The position numbers and the translations under genes are program-made. From the IMG/VR virus record IMGVR_UViG_3300029985_000042, positions 1 through 64,000 of that record: a stretch of 64,000 nucleotides of DNA; one strand, 5' to 3'. The stretch is from a virus. Positions 45,837-53,336 of the stretch are shown in pieces (the stretch's first letter is position 1; each line of letters opens with the position of its first letter). The notes under the pieces were generated by a model. It ran no database searches. It saw only the letters and a program-made list of their open reading frames with translations, and was not told the origin of the DNA.

Positions 45837-46658
45837 GTTAATGATTTTAATCATTCGTTCGGTTTTTCTTTTTAATCCTATAGAATTGTTTATAGGATTA
45901 AAATAATTTATTAGTTTTTTAACTCCATCTTTATTCTGTATCATTACACATGAATATTTGTTTCCTGTTTTTTCTATTATTCGATATAATTTATTGATTA
46001 TATTTAATTCTTTTAGTAAAGACTGAATATCTGTCCAATCTTGTTGATACGTTCCTGAAAATTTAAATGAATTATATTTTGTTTTTTTTGTAATACACCC
46101 GTCTCCGTCGAAATAACCTCTCCAGAAATACATTTTTAAATTATCCGGTATTGTATTTAGTATTTTGGTAGGAGTTGTGCTAGATTTTATATTATAATCA
46201 TTATTTTTTAAAAAATTAAAAAGTTCTTTGTTATTTGTGCTAATTGATGATACTGGTTTCCAATCCTTCCGAACTCTATTTTGAATACACCATTTTCCTA
46301 ATTTGTTTATATACGGCAAAATATCATTCATATCTTTCGAGTTAATTTCCAATGATATTCGATGATGATTTATCTTATTTGATTTATAGCTTATAATATT
46401 TCCATCAGCCCATAAAAACCCCAGAAAATAAGCAGTCTCCATCTTGTCTATGGTTAAGAATTGATTTATATTGATATTCATCATAGATGGGTGTTTAGAT
46501 AAATATTTACCAGTTCTTTGTTGTATTTTATATCGTTTTACGACAGGATATAAACAATATGCTGGTCTATTTAATATTTTAGAGCAATAACACGCTCCAT
46601 ATTTTGGGTAATTAGTTCGTAGGAACTCTATTTCTTCGATTGTATATTTTTTATTCAT
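45831..46658 (-). CDS. LAGLIDADG homing endonuclease
   Basis: A 275-residue minus-strand protein with two LAGLIDADG helices, TAYFLGFLWADGNII and YFWRGYFDGDGCITK, each providing an acidic residue. The N-terminal ~50 residues are HTH-like (CYCSKILNRPAYCLYPVVKRYKI). It is paralogous to the endonuclease at 36362-37399 (same FWADG/FWGDG and RG..D.DGCI blocks, same ST.N.KELF segment) but lacks the upstream RHH gene. It separates NAMPT from the NADAR gene. Confidence 0.82.
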   Translation of the reverse strand: MNKKYTIEEIEFLRTNYPKYGACYCSKILNRPAYCLYPVVKRYKIQQRTGKYLSKHPSMMNININQFLTIDKMETAYFLGFLWADGNIISYKSNKINHHRISLEINSKDMNDILPYINKLGKWCIQNRVRKDWKPVSSISTNNKELFNFLKNNDYNIKSSTTPTKILNTIPDNLKMYFWRGYFDGDGCITKKTKYNSFKFSGTYQQDWTDIQSLLKELNIINKLYRIIEKTGNKYSCVMIQNKDGVKKLINYFNPINNSIGLKRKTERMIKIINS

Positions 46659-46700
46659 ATACCATATATATCACGAACATTTGAAAATATCGAATAAATC

Positions 46701-46728
46701 TTGACTTATTTTTGAACTCTGATATTAT
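46701..46728 (+). promoter_or_regulatory. Sigma-70-like promoter, 16-bp spacer
   Basis: TTGACT, 16 bases ending TCTGA, TATTAT, 6 bases before the ATG at 46735; leaderless mRNA expected. Confidence 0.8.
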
Positions 46729-46734
46729 CAACCA

Positions 46735-47214
46735 ATGATTACTACTGATACACATGTATATTTTTGGAATGGCATTTATTCCAATTGGGATAATTGTCAT
46801 TTCAATGACCCAATTGCTGGTCTTAAATTTGAGAACACCGAACAAGCTTTTATGTGGTATAAAGCAGATTGTTTTAACGATGATGAAACTAAAAAACTAG
46901 TAGCTAAAACTCCAAATCCAAAAGAAGTTAAAGCACTCGGTAGAAAGATTGCATCTTATAACGAAGAAGTTTGGGTTGACCGTAGATTTAATTATATGGT
47001 CTATGTAAATGAATTAAAATTTACTCAAAATCCATATTACGGACAAACTTTAAAAAATACCGGAACTAGAATTCTCGTAGAAGCATCTCCATATGACAAA
47101 ATTTGGGGAGTCGGATTACTTGAGACTGACCCCTTAATTTTTGACGAAAAGAATTGGAAGGGACTAAATCTACTTGGTAAAGCATTAATGGAAGTTAGAC
47201 ATAGACATTTTTAA
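46735..47214 (+). CDS. NADAR/YbiA-like ADP-ribose hydrolase
   Basis: A 159-residue protein matching the NADAR family: FWNGIYSNW, FENTEQAFMWYKADCF, KALGRKI, VWVDRRFNYMV, ILVEASPYDKIWGVGL, NLLGKALMEVR. NADAR enzymes act on ADP-ribose-linked substrates; recent work shows that members remove ADP-ribose from guanine in DNA and act with toxin ADP-ribosyltransferases. In a phage this could undo host defence modifications or process NAD+ breakdown products. It stands beside NAMPT and Nudix genes, suggesting one NAD+/ADP-ribose module. Confidence 0.85.
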   Translation: MITTDTHVYFWNGIYSNWDNCHFNDPIAGLKFENTEQAFMWYKADCFNDDETKKLVAKTPNPKEVKALGRKIASYNEEVWVDRRFNYMVYVNELKFTQNPYYGQTLKNTGTRILVEASPYDKIWGVGLLETDPLIFDEKNWKGLNLLGKALMEVRHRHF

Positions 47215-47218
47215 TATT

Positions 47219-47488
47219 ATGACAGCATCCGAAGCAAGACAACATACGGAAAATTCACTGCGAAAAAACGGCTCTACCGAACTTGAAAAAATTTTCAGTC
47301 TTATTAAGACCAAATCCATTAACGGAGAATCTTGGGCAAGATATGACTTAGACAATTCAAAAATCGAAGCCCCACTACGAGAAACAATTATAGCTGCATT
47401 AAAACGTGATGGATTTACGGTAGTATACTGTAATGAATATGACCAGCGGGATGGTGATAGTTGGAATTATCTATCAATAAGCTGGTAA
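47219..47488 (+). CDS. Small conserved-looking hypothetical protein
   Basis: An 89-residue protein (MTASEARQHTENSLRKNG, then ALKRDGFTVVYCNEYDQRDGDSWNYLSISW). It follows the NADAR gene after 4 bases and is probably co-transcribed with it. The family looks like a common small phage protein but has no known role. Confidence 0.55.
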   Translation: MTASEARQHTENSLRKNGSTELEKIFSLIKTKSINGESWARYDLDNSKIEAPLRETIIAALKRDGFTVVYCNEYDQRDGDSWNYLSISW

Positions 47489-47493
47489 TTTAA

Positions 47494-47521
47494 TTGACAA
47501 GTCGTAAACTTCTGATATACT
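47494..47521 (+). promoter_or_regulatory. Sigma-70-like promoter, 16-bp spacer
   Basis: TTGACA, 16 bases ending TCTGA, TATACT. It lies 6 bases before an ATG at 47528 that opens a 16-codon frame (MSLKIFSVYSYYEHFH) and 40 bases before the methyltransferase-like gene, so a short leader peptide is possible. Confidence 0.75.
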
Positions 47522-47561
47522 CTATTTATGAGTTTAAAAATTTTTAGTGTATATTCGTATT

Positions 47562-48572
47562 ATGAACATTTTCATTAACAAAAAACAATGGTCTCAATTT
47601 AACGAGACTGAAATGGTAAATTTTAAAGATAATATCTTTAATCATTATAGAACATATGGATTCCCATATTTTAATCTATGTAGAGAAGAACGAAAAATAA
47701 TATTTGAAAAATTAAAATCGTTTAATTCGTCTACTTTGCTACAAGATGGAAATAAGTTAAAACAGGTAATGCTTGGGTTAAATTTAGCCAATCATTATAT
47801 GCCTCATATGTGGGATGTTAAATGTAATGGATTTGTATCTCCAATGGAAACTTATTTGGATGATATTAAATTTAAAAAGGCAATTGATAAGAGAATTAAA
47901 CTTGGTGATAATATATCAAATGCCGGAATTAGAAAAGCATTGTGCTGGTCAAATGGGTCGCAAAGAGTTAGTAATTTTAGGCCGACTGTAGCCAAGTATA
48001 TTTACGATAACTATTCGGGCGAAGGAAACGTATTGGATTTTTCTTCTGGATATGGTGGGAGATTATTGGGAGCATTGTCATCTAATAGGGTTAAATATTA
48101 TTATGGTTATGAACCGTGTATTAAAACCAGAACATGTTTATATCAAATCTATGATGATATAGATAATAATACCAATTCTATTAATATTCCATTTACAGTA
48201 TCACCCAGTCCATTCGAAGACTCCTATAATTCTGATAGTGTATTTGATTTGGCATTCTCATCTCCACCATATTTCCGGACAGAAATTTATAGTGATGAGG
48301 ATACTCAATCATGTAATCGGTATAAAACCAAAGAAGAATGGAAAGAAAAATTTCTAAAAGTATTAATTGAGAAGTGTTATTCATTTCTAAAGGACGGAGG
48401 AATATTTGCGATAAATGTAGCAAACGTAAAGACTTATCCGGACTTAGAAAAAGACACGTTACAATTGGCAAATGAAATTGGGTTTACGTTGATTAAGACT
48501 TATCAGATGAGTTTATCAGCACTCATGAAATCGGGCTACAAATATGAACCAATATTTGTATTTAAGAAGTAA
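47562..48572 (+). CDS. DNA methyltransferase-like protein (SPPY family)
   Basis: A 336-residue protein, relative of the gene at 42345. Motif I is NVLDFSSGYGGRLLGAL and the catalytic motif FDLAFSSPPYFRTEIYSDED (SPPY at about 234-237). The family block NFRPTVAKYIYDNY precedes motif I, and GFVSPMETYLDDIKFKKAIDKRI matches the nuclease fusion at 55172 (GNPSPKEAWLDDKIMQEVID). A longer frame from a GTG at 47547 exists; the ATG at 47562 is preferred. Its overlapping TAATG with the next gene suggests coupling. Confidence 0.65.
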   Translation: MNIFINKKQWSQFNETEMVNFKDNIFNHYRTYGFPYFNLCREERKIIFEKLKSFNSSTLLQDGNKLKQVMLGLNLANHYMPHMWDVKCNGFVSPMETYLDDIKFKKAIDKRIKLGDNISNAGIRKALCWSNGSQRVSNFRPTVAKYIYDNYSGEGNVLDFSSGYGGRLLGALSSNRVKYYYGYEPCIKTRTCLYQIYDDIDNNTNSINIPFTVSPSPFEDSYNSDSVFDLAFSSPPYFRTEIYSDEDTQSCNRYKTKEEWKEKFLKVLIEKCYSFLKDGGIFAINVANVKTYPDLEKDTLQLANEIGFTLIKTYQMSLSALMKSGYKYEPIFVFKK

Positions 48573-48793
48573 TGATTATTAAAGACTCTATCAGAGGAAA
48601 AATAATAGATACTACCAAACTGTCGGATGCCGACGCATTATTAATGGAAAAAGTTGAAGAATTAACTCTTCTTTGTCAACGATATGGATATCGAAGTGTT
48701 TTAATGATAGAACAGAAAAGCAGCAATACGTTTTGGACACGATTTACGTGTAGAGGAATATCTACATGGAAATTTTCTACAACGTCCCTATAA
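48572..48793 (+). CDS. Small hypothetical protein
   Basis: A 73-residue protein sharing one base with the preceding stop. Helical centre (SDADALLMEKVEELTLLCQRYGY), then a short beta region. No motif recognised. Confidence 0.5.
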   Translation: MIIKDSIRGKIIDTTKLSDADALLMEKVEELTLLCQRYGYRSVLMIEQKSSNTFWTRFTCRGISTWKFSTTSL

Positions 48794-48860
48794 TCATTTA
48801 TAAAATTAACTTCTCAATAATAATTATTTTCACATTTATGTGATTTTGGCATTTCTCACT

Positions 48861-48870
48861 TATATTTATA
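48861..48870 (+). promoter_or_regulatory. Late-type motif TATATTTATA
   Basis: Exact TATATTTATA, 3 bases before the ATG at 48874. Confidence 0.55.
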
Positions 48871-48873
48871 AGT

Positions 48874-49023
48874 ATGAAACCAATAAAATCAAAAAACATA
48901 AATATAAACGAAGACCTTCATACTAAGTATAAGACCTACTGTTCTTCCAAAAAATTAAAACTTAATAACTTCGTCGAAGAGGTGTTGGAAGCATATTATA
49001 ACTCCAAACTAAAGGAGAAGTGA
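48874..49023 (+). CDS. Small ribbon-helix-helix-like protein paired with endonuclease
   Basis: A 49-residue frame (MKPIKSKNINI, NEDLHTKYKTYCSSKKLKL, NNFVEEVLEAYYN) with strand-helix-helix layout, paralogous to the protein at 37396-37548. It is separated by one base from the HNH endonuclease at 49025. The two RHH genes precede endonucleases of unrelated folds, so they probably belong to the mobile modules. Confidence 0.65.
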   Translation: MKPIKSKNININEDLHTKYKTYCSSKKLKLNNFVEEVLEAYYNSKLKEK

Positions 49024-49024
49024 T

Positions 49025-49672
49025 ATGACTAAAGAAGAAAAAAAATTTCACAAACGAGAATATAACAAACTATGGAGAAATACTCTTACAGATTCTGAAA
49101 AAGAAGATTTGAGACTTAAAAAGCGGGAATATAATAAAAAACATTATCTTGAACATAGAGATGTTGAATTGGAGAGGAAACGGGAATATAGTCGAGGCCG
49201 CAGGGCAAGACTATCTGATGAGCAGCGATTACATCATAACAAAGTCCAACGAGAATATAATAAGAATAATCGAAGTAAAATAAACAATATAAAAAATAAA
49301 TATGACAAGAGTAAAAAAGGATATGAATGTCGAATTAAAAATTCATATGGGCTGACCTATAATGACGTAAAACAATTATTCTTATATCAAAATGGTAAAT
49401 GTTTCATATGCAAATCTATATTTAAAAATAAAAATGATATGAATATTGACCACAATCACTCCAATGGTAAAGTTCGTCAATTGTTATGTCGCTCATGCAA
49501 TAGAGGGCTTGGGTGTTTTTACGAAAATATTAATTCTTTTGAAAATGCATTGGAGTATTTAAAGAAATGGAATGAATCCCCAAATGTTAAAATAGAACAG
49601 GTGACACCCTTAAATTCTTTAGAATTTGAAAAATTTATGGGACATGAAGTTCAAACTTTCGATGTAAACTAA
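49025..49672 (+). CDS. HNH homing endonuclease, endonuclease VII-like
   Basis: A 215-residue protein. The N-terminal half is a very basic run of KKREYNKKH / ERKREYSRGR repeats. The C-terminal half is a recombination endonuclease VII-like HNH domain: YGLTYNDVKQLFLYQNGKCFICK, NIDHNHSNGKVRQLLCRSCN. T4 endonuclease VII (gp49) resolves Holliday junctions, but the basic repeats and the pairing with an RHH gene argue for a free-standing homing enzyme. It has one of the few good Shine-Dalgarno sites (AGGAG, 9 bases upstream). Confidence 0.78.
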   Translation: MTKEEKKFHKREYNKLWRNTLTDSEKEDLRLKKREYNKKHYLEHRDVELERKREYSRGRRARLSDEQRLHHNKVQREYNKNNRSKINNIKNKYDKSKKGYECRIKNSYGLTYNDVKQLFLYQNGKCFICKSIFKNKNDMNIDHNHSNGKVRQLLCRSCNRGLGCFYENINSFENALEYLKKWNESPNVKIEQVTPLNSLEFEKFMGHEVQTFDVN

Positions 49673-49674
49673 TA

Positions 49675-50193
49675 TTACATCACGCTTGGAGTAGAACCAA
49701 TCTCTGGTGGAGTCTGAGGAGTTCCTGCAATTGTAGTAGTGGTAGACGGGATTGTGTTCATACTTTCTGCTAATTCTTTCAAATTATAATATCGAGAAAG
49801 TGTATTTCCTATGTCCTCGTGCGCCACCCGCAATTGTTGCATTTTAGCATAACACTCTTTAGCAATCTTAGTATGTTCTGAGATTCTTTTATTAACATTG
49901 GCAAAGTCCTTCTTGATTATGTCTGTTTGAAAGCAATCTCCGCACTCGTGAATTGCGTAATTCGACGCCAATTCGCATAATTCCGTCATGTTCTTCGTCG
50001 ACTCTAAAATAGCGGCTTCATTTTTAAACACTTCACCAAATTTTTCAAATTGAGAAGCCATCTCCATCAATCTCTTTTTCTGCTCCGGCGTTAATTTTTT
50101 CGGCTCGTTATCAAATCCAGTTGTAGTTGAAATTTTATCAAAATTTTCGACAATTTGTTTTAATGATAGCTTGTTGTTTTTTGGTGTGCTCAT
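49675..50193 (-). CDS. Hypothetical helical protein
   Basis: A 172-residue minus-strand protein, mostly helical (SQFEKFGEVFKNEAAILEST, NKRISEHTKIAKECYAKMQQ), with a Thr/Pro-rich C-terminus (IPSTTTTIAGTPQTPPEIGS). No motif is recognised. It converges with the HNH gene at 49672. Confidence 0.55.
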   Translation of the reverse strand: MSTPKNNKLSLKQIVENFDKISTTTGFDNEPKKLTPEQKKRLMEMASQFEKFGEVFKNEAAILESTKNMTELCELASNYAIHECGDCFQTDIIKKDFANVNKRISEHTKIAKECYAKMQQLRVAHEDIGNTLSRYYNLKELAESMNTIPSTTTTIAGTPQTPPEIGSTPSVM

Positions 50194-50222
50194 AATAATA
50201 AGTATATTTGAAATTTGGTTTA

Positions 50223-50543
50223 TTACTTTCTTTTGTCAATCTCTTCCTGTTCATAAGAATCGAAGAATGATACCATATCTTTAAAATCTTTAAATGTTTT
50301 TACACTCTTGTCGGGTTCTTCTAAATGAAAAGTTTCTTCGGATTTCTTATCGTCTGGGCTATCTTTCTTTTTATAAATTGTAATATGTGGGGGTTTTGGA
50401 GTTGACATTTTAAAATCATCTTCAAATATAAATCCCATATTATGTAAATAATCTACTTCTGGAAGTCTCCAAGAATCTATTTCTATCATTCCAGATTTAT
50501 TTTCTGTAGCGACGGAATTCAATAGTTCTTTTAGTAATATCAT
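50223..50543 (-). CDS. Hypothetical protein with LLKELL leader
   Basis: A 106-residue protein. It starts MILLKELLNSVATENK, like the leaders at 57212 and 58689, and ends in a charged tail (EEPDKSVKTFKDFKDMVSFF). A late-type motif lies 4 bases upstream. A possible internal virion protein; the leader role is inference. Confidence 0.55.
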   Translation of the reverse strand: MILLKELLNSVATENKSGMIEIDSWRLPEVDYLHNMGFIFEDDFKMSTPKPPHITIYKKKDSPDDKKSEETFHLEEPDKSVKTFKDFKDMVSFFDSYEQEEIDKRK

Positions 50544-50547
50544 AATA

Positions 50548-50557
50548 TATAAATATC
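50548..50557 (-). promoter_or_regulatory. Late-type motif (minus strand)
   Basis: Reads GATATTTATA on the minus strand, 4 bases before the start at 50543. Confidence 0.5.
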
Positions 50558-51272
50558 AAAATATATGTGCAGATGCTATTTTAATTGCGGTTTCTTCTGA
50601 TATGTTTACATCGTTACTCCAAACGTCAGCGACCGAATTTAAAATGTTTATTGATGCTGGCAATGTCCCAAACTTAGACTGTAGAATAATTTTATTTATT
50701 GGAAATTTATATCTATTACTCAATCGTCCTTTTAAATTACCATTCCACTCATGTATTCTTGCGGTTAATGTCTTAGACGATACATTTACCAAATTAAACT
50801 CCGATAATAAAGTGTGTATCTTATCTCTTCCTATTTTAGTAGTTAACTTTAAAATTAACTGTTTTACAGGCTCTTCTATTTGTTTATATCCAAAATTATC
50901 AATCCCAATTGATTTTTCTCTTGTTTTATTTGATAATGCGACTGCCGAGCGTATTTTATCTTTAATTTCAGATGGAAGTTTATGGTATAAGTTAACATCA
51001 TTTGACCCATTCCCACCAGCGGAAATATTATATCCTATATTCTTATCTGTAGAATTTAACATCTTTATCCAATAAATCTCTCGCTCATTTAATTGATTGT
51101 TGGAATTACAATACTCTAATATTTCTTTTTTAAAATTTTTCTTTTTATATTTTTTAATTGCACTTCGCAATATTATTCCAGACCCAAAATAAAGTGGATT
51201 ATTAGTTGCGTTTTTACCAACGTAAATCTTTCCATTTATATTGTTTGTGATTTTATATATAACACCAATCAT
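50556..51272 (-). CDS. GIY-YIG homing endonuclease
   Basis: A 238-residue minus-strand protein. GVIYKITNNINGKIYVGKN is the GIY-YIG core, followed by YFGSGIILRSAIKKYKKKNFKKEIL and the catalytic-Glu region NEREIYWIKMLNS. GYNISAGGNGSND and later HTH-like segments form the DNA-binding part. The frame is open from 51308, but the ATG at 51272 begins directly at the catalytic domain and follows a late-type motif. Placed between two minus-strand hypothetical genes as a free-standing insertion. Confidence 0.82.
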   Translation of the reverse strand: MIGVIYKITNNINGKIYVGKNATNNPLYFGSGIILRSAIKKYKKKNFKKEILEYCNSNNQLNEREIYWIKMLNSTDKNIGYNISAGGNGSNDVNLYHKLPSEIKDKIRSAVALSNKTREKSIGIDNFGYKQIEEPVKQLILKLTTKIGRDKIHTLLSEFNLVNVSSKTLTARIHEWNGNLKGRLSNRYKFPINKIILQSKFGTLPASINILNSVADVWSNDVNISEETAIKIASAHIF

Positions 51273-51277
51273 ATGAG

Positions 51278-51287
51278 TATAAATATA
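51278..51287 (-). promoter_or_regulatory. Late-type motif (minus strand)
   Basis: Reads TATATTTATA on the minus strand, 5 bases before the start at 51272. Confidence 0.5.
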
Positions 51288-51297
51288 ATCCAAAACC

Positions 51298-51900
51298 TTA
51301 TATATCAAGTTTTATTAAAAACTCCGACAAAATCTTCGCACCGTCAGTTTCTCCCACGAATGGAACACTTTTAATTACTTCCAGTGAATTGTCAATTTTA
51401 GGAGTTTCTGGTTGAGTTGGTTGAGTTGGTTGAGCCGGTTGGGGCTGTTCATCTGCTTCCTGTAAATTATTTTCTTGACCTTGTGATTGACCTGATGAAC
51501 TCTCCGATGACGTATTTTTTGAAAACGCAGTCCAACAAAATTGATTTCCTTCTTTCAATTTTTTAATAATAGTAGTATTATTGTTTGAAAAATCATCGGT
51601 AGACTCATATTTTATCATGAAATCTGTAAATTCAACGGGTTTTGCCGATGTATAATTTGTTACTGCTTGCTTTTCTTGCGGCAAAAATTGCAATCCACGA
51701 TGTTGAGCCACATAACTATTAAACTCGGAGTTGGTATTAAATTTTTTAGAAATAACATTTAAATTTAGATTTTCATTCTCGCAAATGATTGATTTATATG
51801 ATTTTTTGTATTCTTTCAATATTTTTAACAACTTTTTTTTCCCATTGAAATCAAGAGAATTCCTTGATTTTATTATAGTTTTTAGTTTTTTATTATTCAT
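51298..51900 (-). CDS. Hypothetical protein with Pro/Gln repeat linker
   Basis: A 200-residue minus-strand protein: basic N-terminus (MNNKKLKTIIKSRNSLDFNG), a Ser/Gln/Pro linker with QPTQPTQP repeats (about 143-165), and a hydrophobic C-terminus. It lies divergently from the scaffold gene. A head-associated role is only suggested by position. Confidence 0.55.
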   Translation of the reverse strand: MNNKKLKTIIKSRNSLDFNGKKKLLKILKEYKKSYKSIICENENLNLNVISKKFNTNSEFNSYVAQHRGLQFLPQEKQAVTNYTSAKPVEFTDFMIKYESTDDFSNNNTTIIKKLKEGNQFCWTAFSKNTSSESSSGQSQGQENNLQEADEQPQPAQPTQPTQPETPKIDNSLEVIKSVPFVGETDGAKILSEFLIKLDI

Positions 51901-51905
51901 GTATC

Positions 51906-51915
51906 AATAAATATA
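51906..51915 (-). promoter_or_regulatory. Late-type motif (minus strand)
   Basis: Reads TATATTTATT on the minus strand, 5 bases before the start at 51900. Confidence 0.45.
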
Positions 51916-52044
51916 TAGATTTTTTTCGTTTTTCGTTTTTTTATGTATATTTATATTTTATAATACAACAATCTTTTGTTGATATAACATTCAAACTCTT
52001 TATTGAGGTTCTAATAACTTCAGATTAAATATAAAAAATAATTT

Positions 52045-53307
52045 ATGAATACAACTAAAACTGAAATTAACGAAGCAATTGCTTTAGCAAAAGCTGTGAG
52101 ACAAACTGCGCTCGCCAATGCTAAGGTCGCTCTCGAAGAACAATTCAATGAAAAATATCAAGCTTTGTTCGCTGAAAAACTTAAAAAAGAATCTGCTGGT
52201 TCTCCTGTAGAATCAGATGAAAATGTAGTTGGTGAATCTGATATTGACTCCTTGATTAAAGAGTTAGAGTCTGATATCGAAGGTTCTGCCGGTGCTCCTG
52301 TTGTTGCTCCTGCTGCTGGTGCTCCTTCGGCTCCTGCTCCTGCCGTCGCAACTCCCGCTCCGGAAGGAACGACTGCTCCGGAAGGAACCCCAGTTGTCCA
52401 AGCCCCAGTTATTGTTGTTGCTCCTGCTGCTGGTGCTGAACCGTCCGCTCCTGTTGGTGATGCCGGTGCTGGTGCTCCTTCGGCTCCTGCTCCTGCCGGT
52501 GCTCCTAATGCTGGTGTGGAAGATGAAGAAATCAATTTGGATGAGCTTCTCGAATCTTTAAAGAAAGAAATTGCCGAAGATGAAGAAAAAGAAACCATCG
52601 AAGAAGACACTAAGTTGAAATCTTCCGGTATTGGTGGCAAACCCGGAGCATCCAATAAACCTGCTTCTGGAGCAAGTTCAAGTTCTAAAATTGAAAGTGG
52701 TGGCTTGACTGATAATGGGGTTCCGGAAGGCAAAGTAGAAGCGAAAGATGCAACTACTGCAAAACGTCCAAACGAAGCAAAAAATGCTACGTCAACAAAT
52801 TTATCAACTCCGAAACTAGGTGGAACATCTGGTCCGGCTTTGAAAGCGGCTCGTCCTAACTCCGGTGGAGATTTTGAATCCACTGCTAAGTTGAGCGAAG
52901 CTAAACAGACAATTAAAGAGCAGTCCGATGCTATTAATTATCTTAAAAATGAACTTAATGAAATCAACTTGCTGAATGCTAAATTGCTTTACACGAATAA
53001 GCTATTTAAAGAAAACAGCATCAATGGTGAGCAGAAATTGCGTATCGTTGAAATGTTTGATTTGGCAAAAAATATTCGTGAAGTCAAAATGCAGTTTGCT
53101 AGTATTACCGAAGCTCTAAGTTTCAGTGCAGCTACCAAAAAGACAACTGGGAAATCAATTCCAGCCTCGAAGGTTCAAGCTATCACTGAAGGTCTCGATA
53201 ACAGCGTTGTGTCCAATAAGCCGACCAAGGAAATTATTTCTGAACAGGCTTTAAGCAAGGCAAGATTCATGGAACTCGCAGGAATCAAGCCGGTAGTAAA
53301 CAAATAA
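52045..53307 (+). CDS. 22: Prohead core scaffold, T4 gp22-like
   Basis: A 420-residue protein directly upstream of the major capsid gene. The C-terminal helical part (LNEINLLNAKLLYTNKLFKE, KLRIVEMFDLAKNIREVK) is the conserved motif of T4-type scaffolds. The N-terminal ~55 residues are helical. The centre (about residues 80-165) is an Ala/Pro/Gly-rich repeat (APAAGAPSAPAPA, repeated GAGAPSAPAPAGAP), then an acidic stretch (EDEEINLDELLESLKKEIAE). T4 gp22 forms the internal core and is destroyed by gp21; many E-rich LxxE sites are available here. The low-complexity repeat creates long spurious frames on both strands. Confidence 0.8.
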   Translation: MNTTKTEINEAIALAKAVRQTALANAKVALEEQFNEKYQALFAEKLKKESAGSPVESDENVVGESDIDSLIKELESDIEGSAGAPVVAPAAGAPSAPAPAVATPAPEGTTAPEGTPVVQAPVIVVAPAAGAEPSAPVGDAGAGAPSAPAPAGAPNAGVEDEEINLDELLESLKKEIAEDEEKETIEEDTKLKSSGIGGKPGASNKPASGASSSSKIESGGLTDNGVPEGKVEAKDATTAKRPNEAKNATSTNLSTPKLGGTSGPALKAARPNSGGDFESTAKLSEAKQTIKEQSDAINYLKNELNEINLLNAKLLYTNKLFKENSINGEQKLRIVEMFDLAKNIREVKMQFASITEALSFSAATKKTTGKSIPASKVQAITEGLDNSVVSNKPTKEIISEQALSKARFMELAGIKPVVNK

Positions 53308-53336
53308 CGGTAAACTTAGAAAACAAATAAAAAATT

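Noticed and set aside
45840-45880. Hairpin AATGATT/AATCATT with T-run after NAMPT as a terminator
   Set aside because: Weak AT-only stem lying inside the coding end of the convergent endonuclease; not strong enough to call.
37601-48793. A new multi-gene defence operon in the accessory island
   Set aside because: Genes have individual promoters and the recognisable ones are metabolic, counter-defence or homing; no conserved defence effector architecture is visible.
51964-51982. CAACA...TGTTG hairpin upstream of the scaffold as a regulatory structure
   Set aside because: Only 5 bp of stem in AT-rich DNA, no T-run or promoter overlap.
52292-52561. 89-codon Leu-rich + strand frame inside the scaffold
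   Set aside because: Alternative-frame reading of the same GCT/CCT repeat; no start signal.
52158-52883. 241-codon minus-strand frame opposite the scaffold gene
   Set aside because: It is a shadow of the Ala/Pro/Gly-rich repeat coding region, with no promoter or RBS and low-complexity composition.
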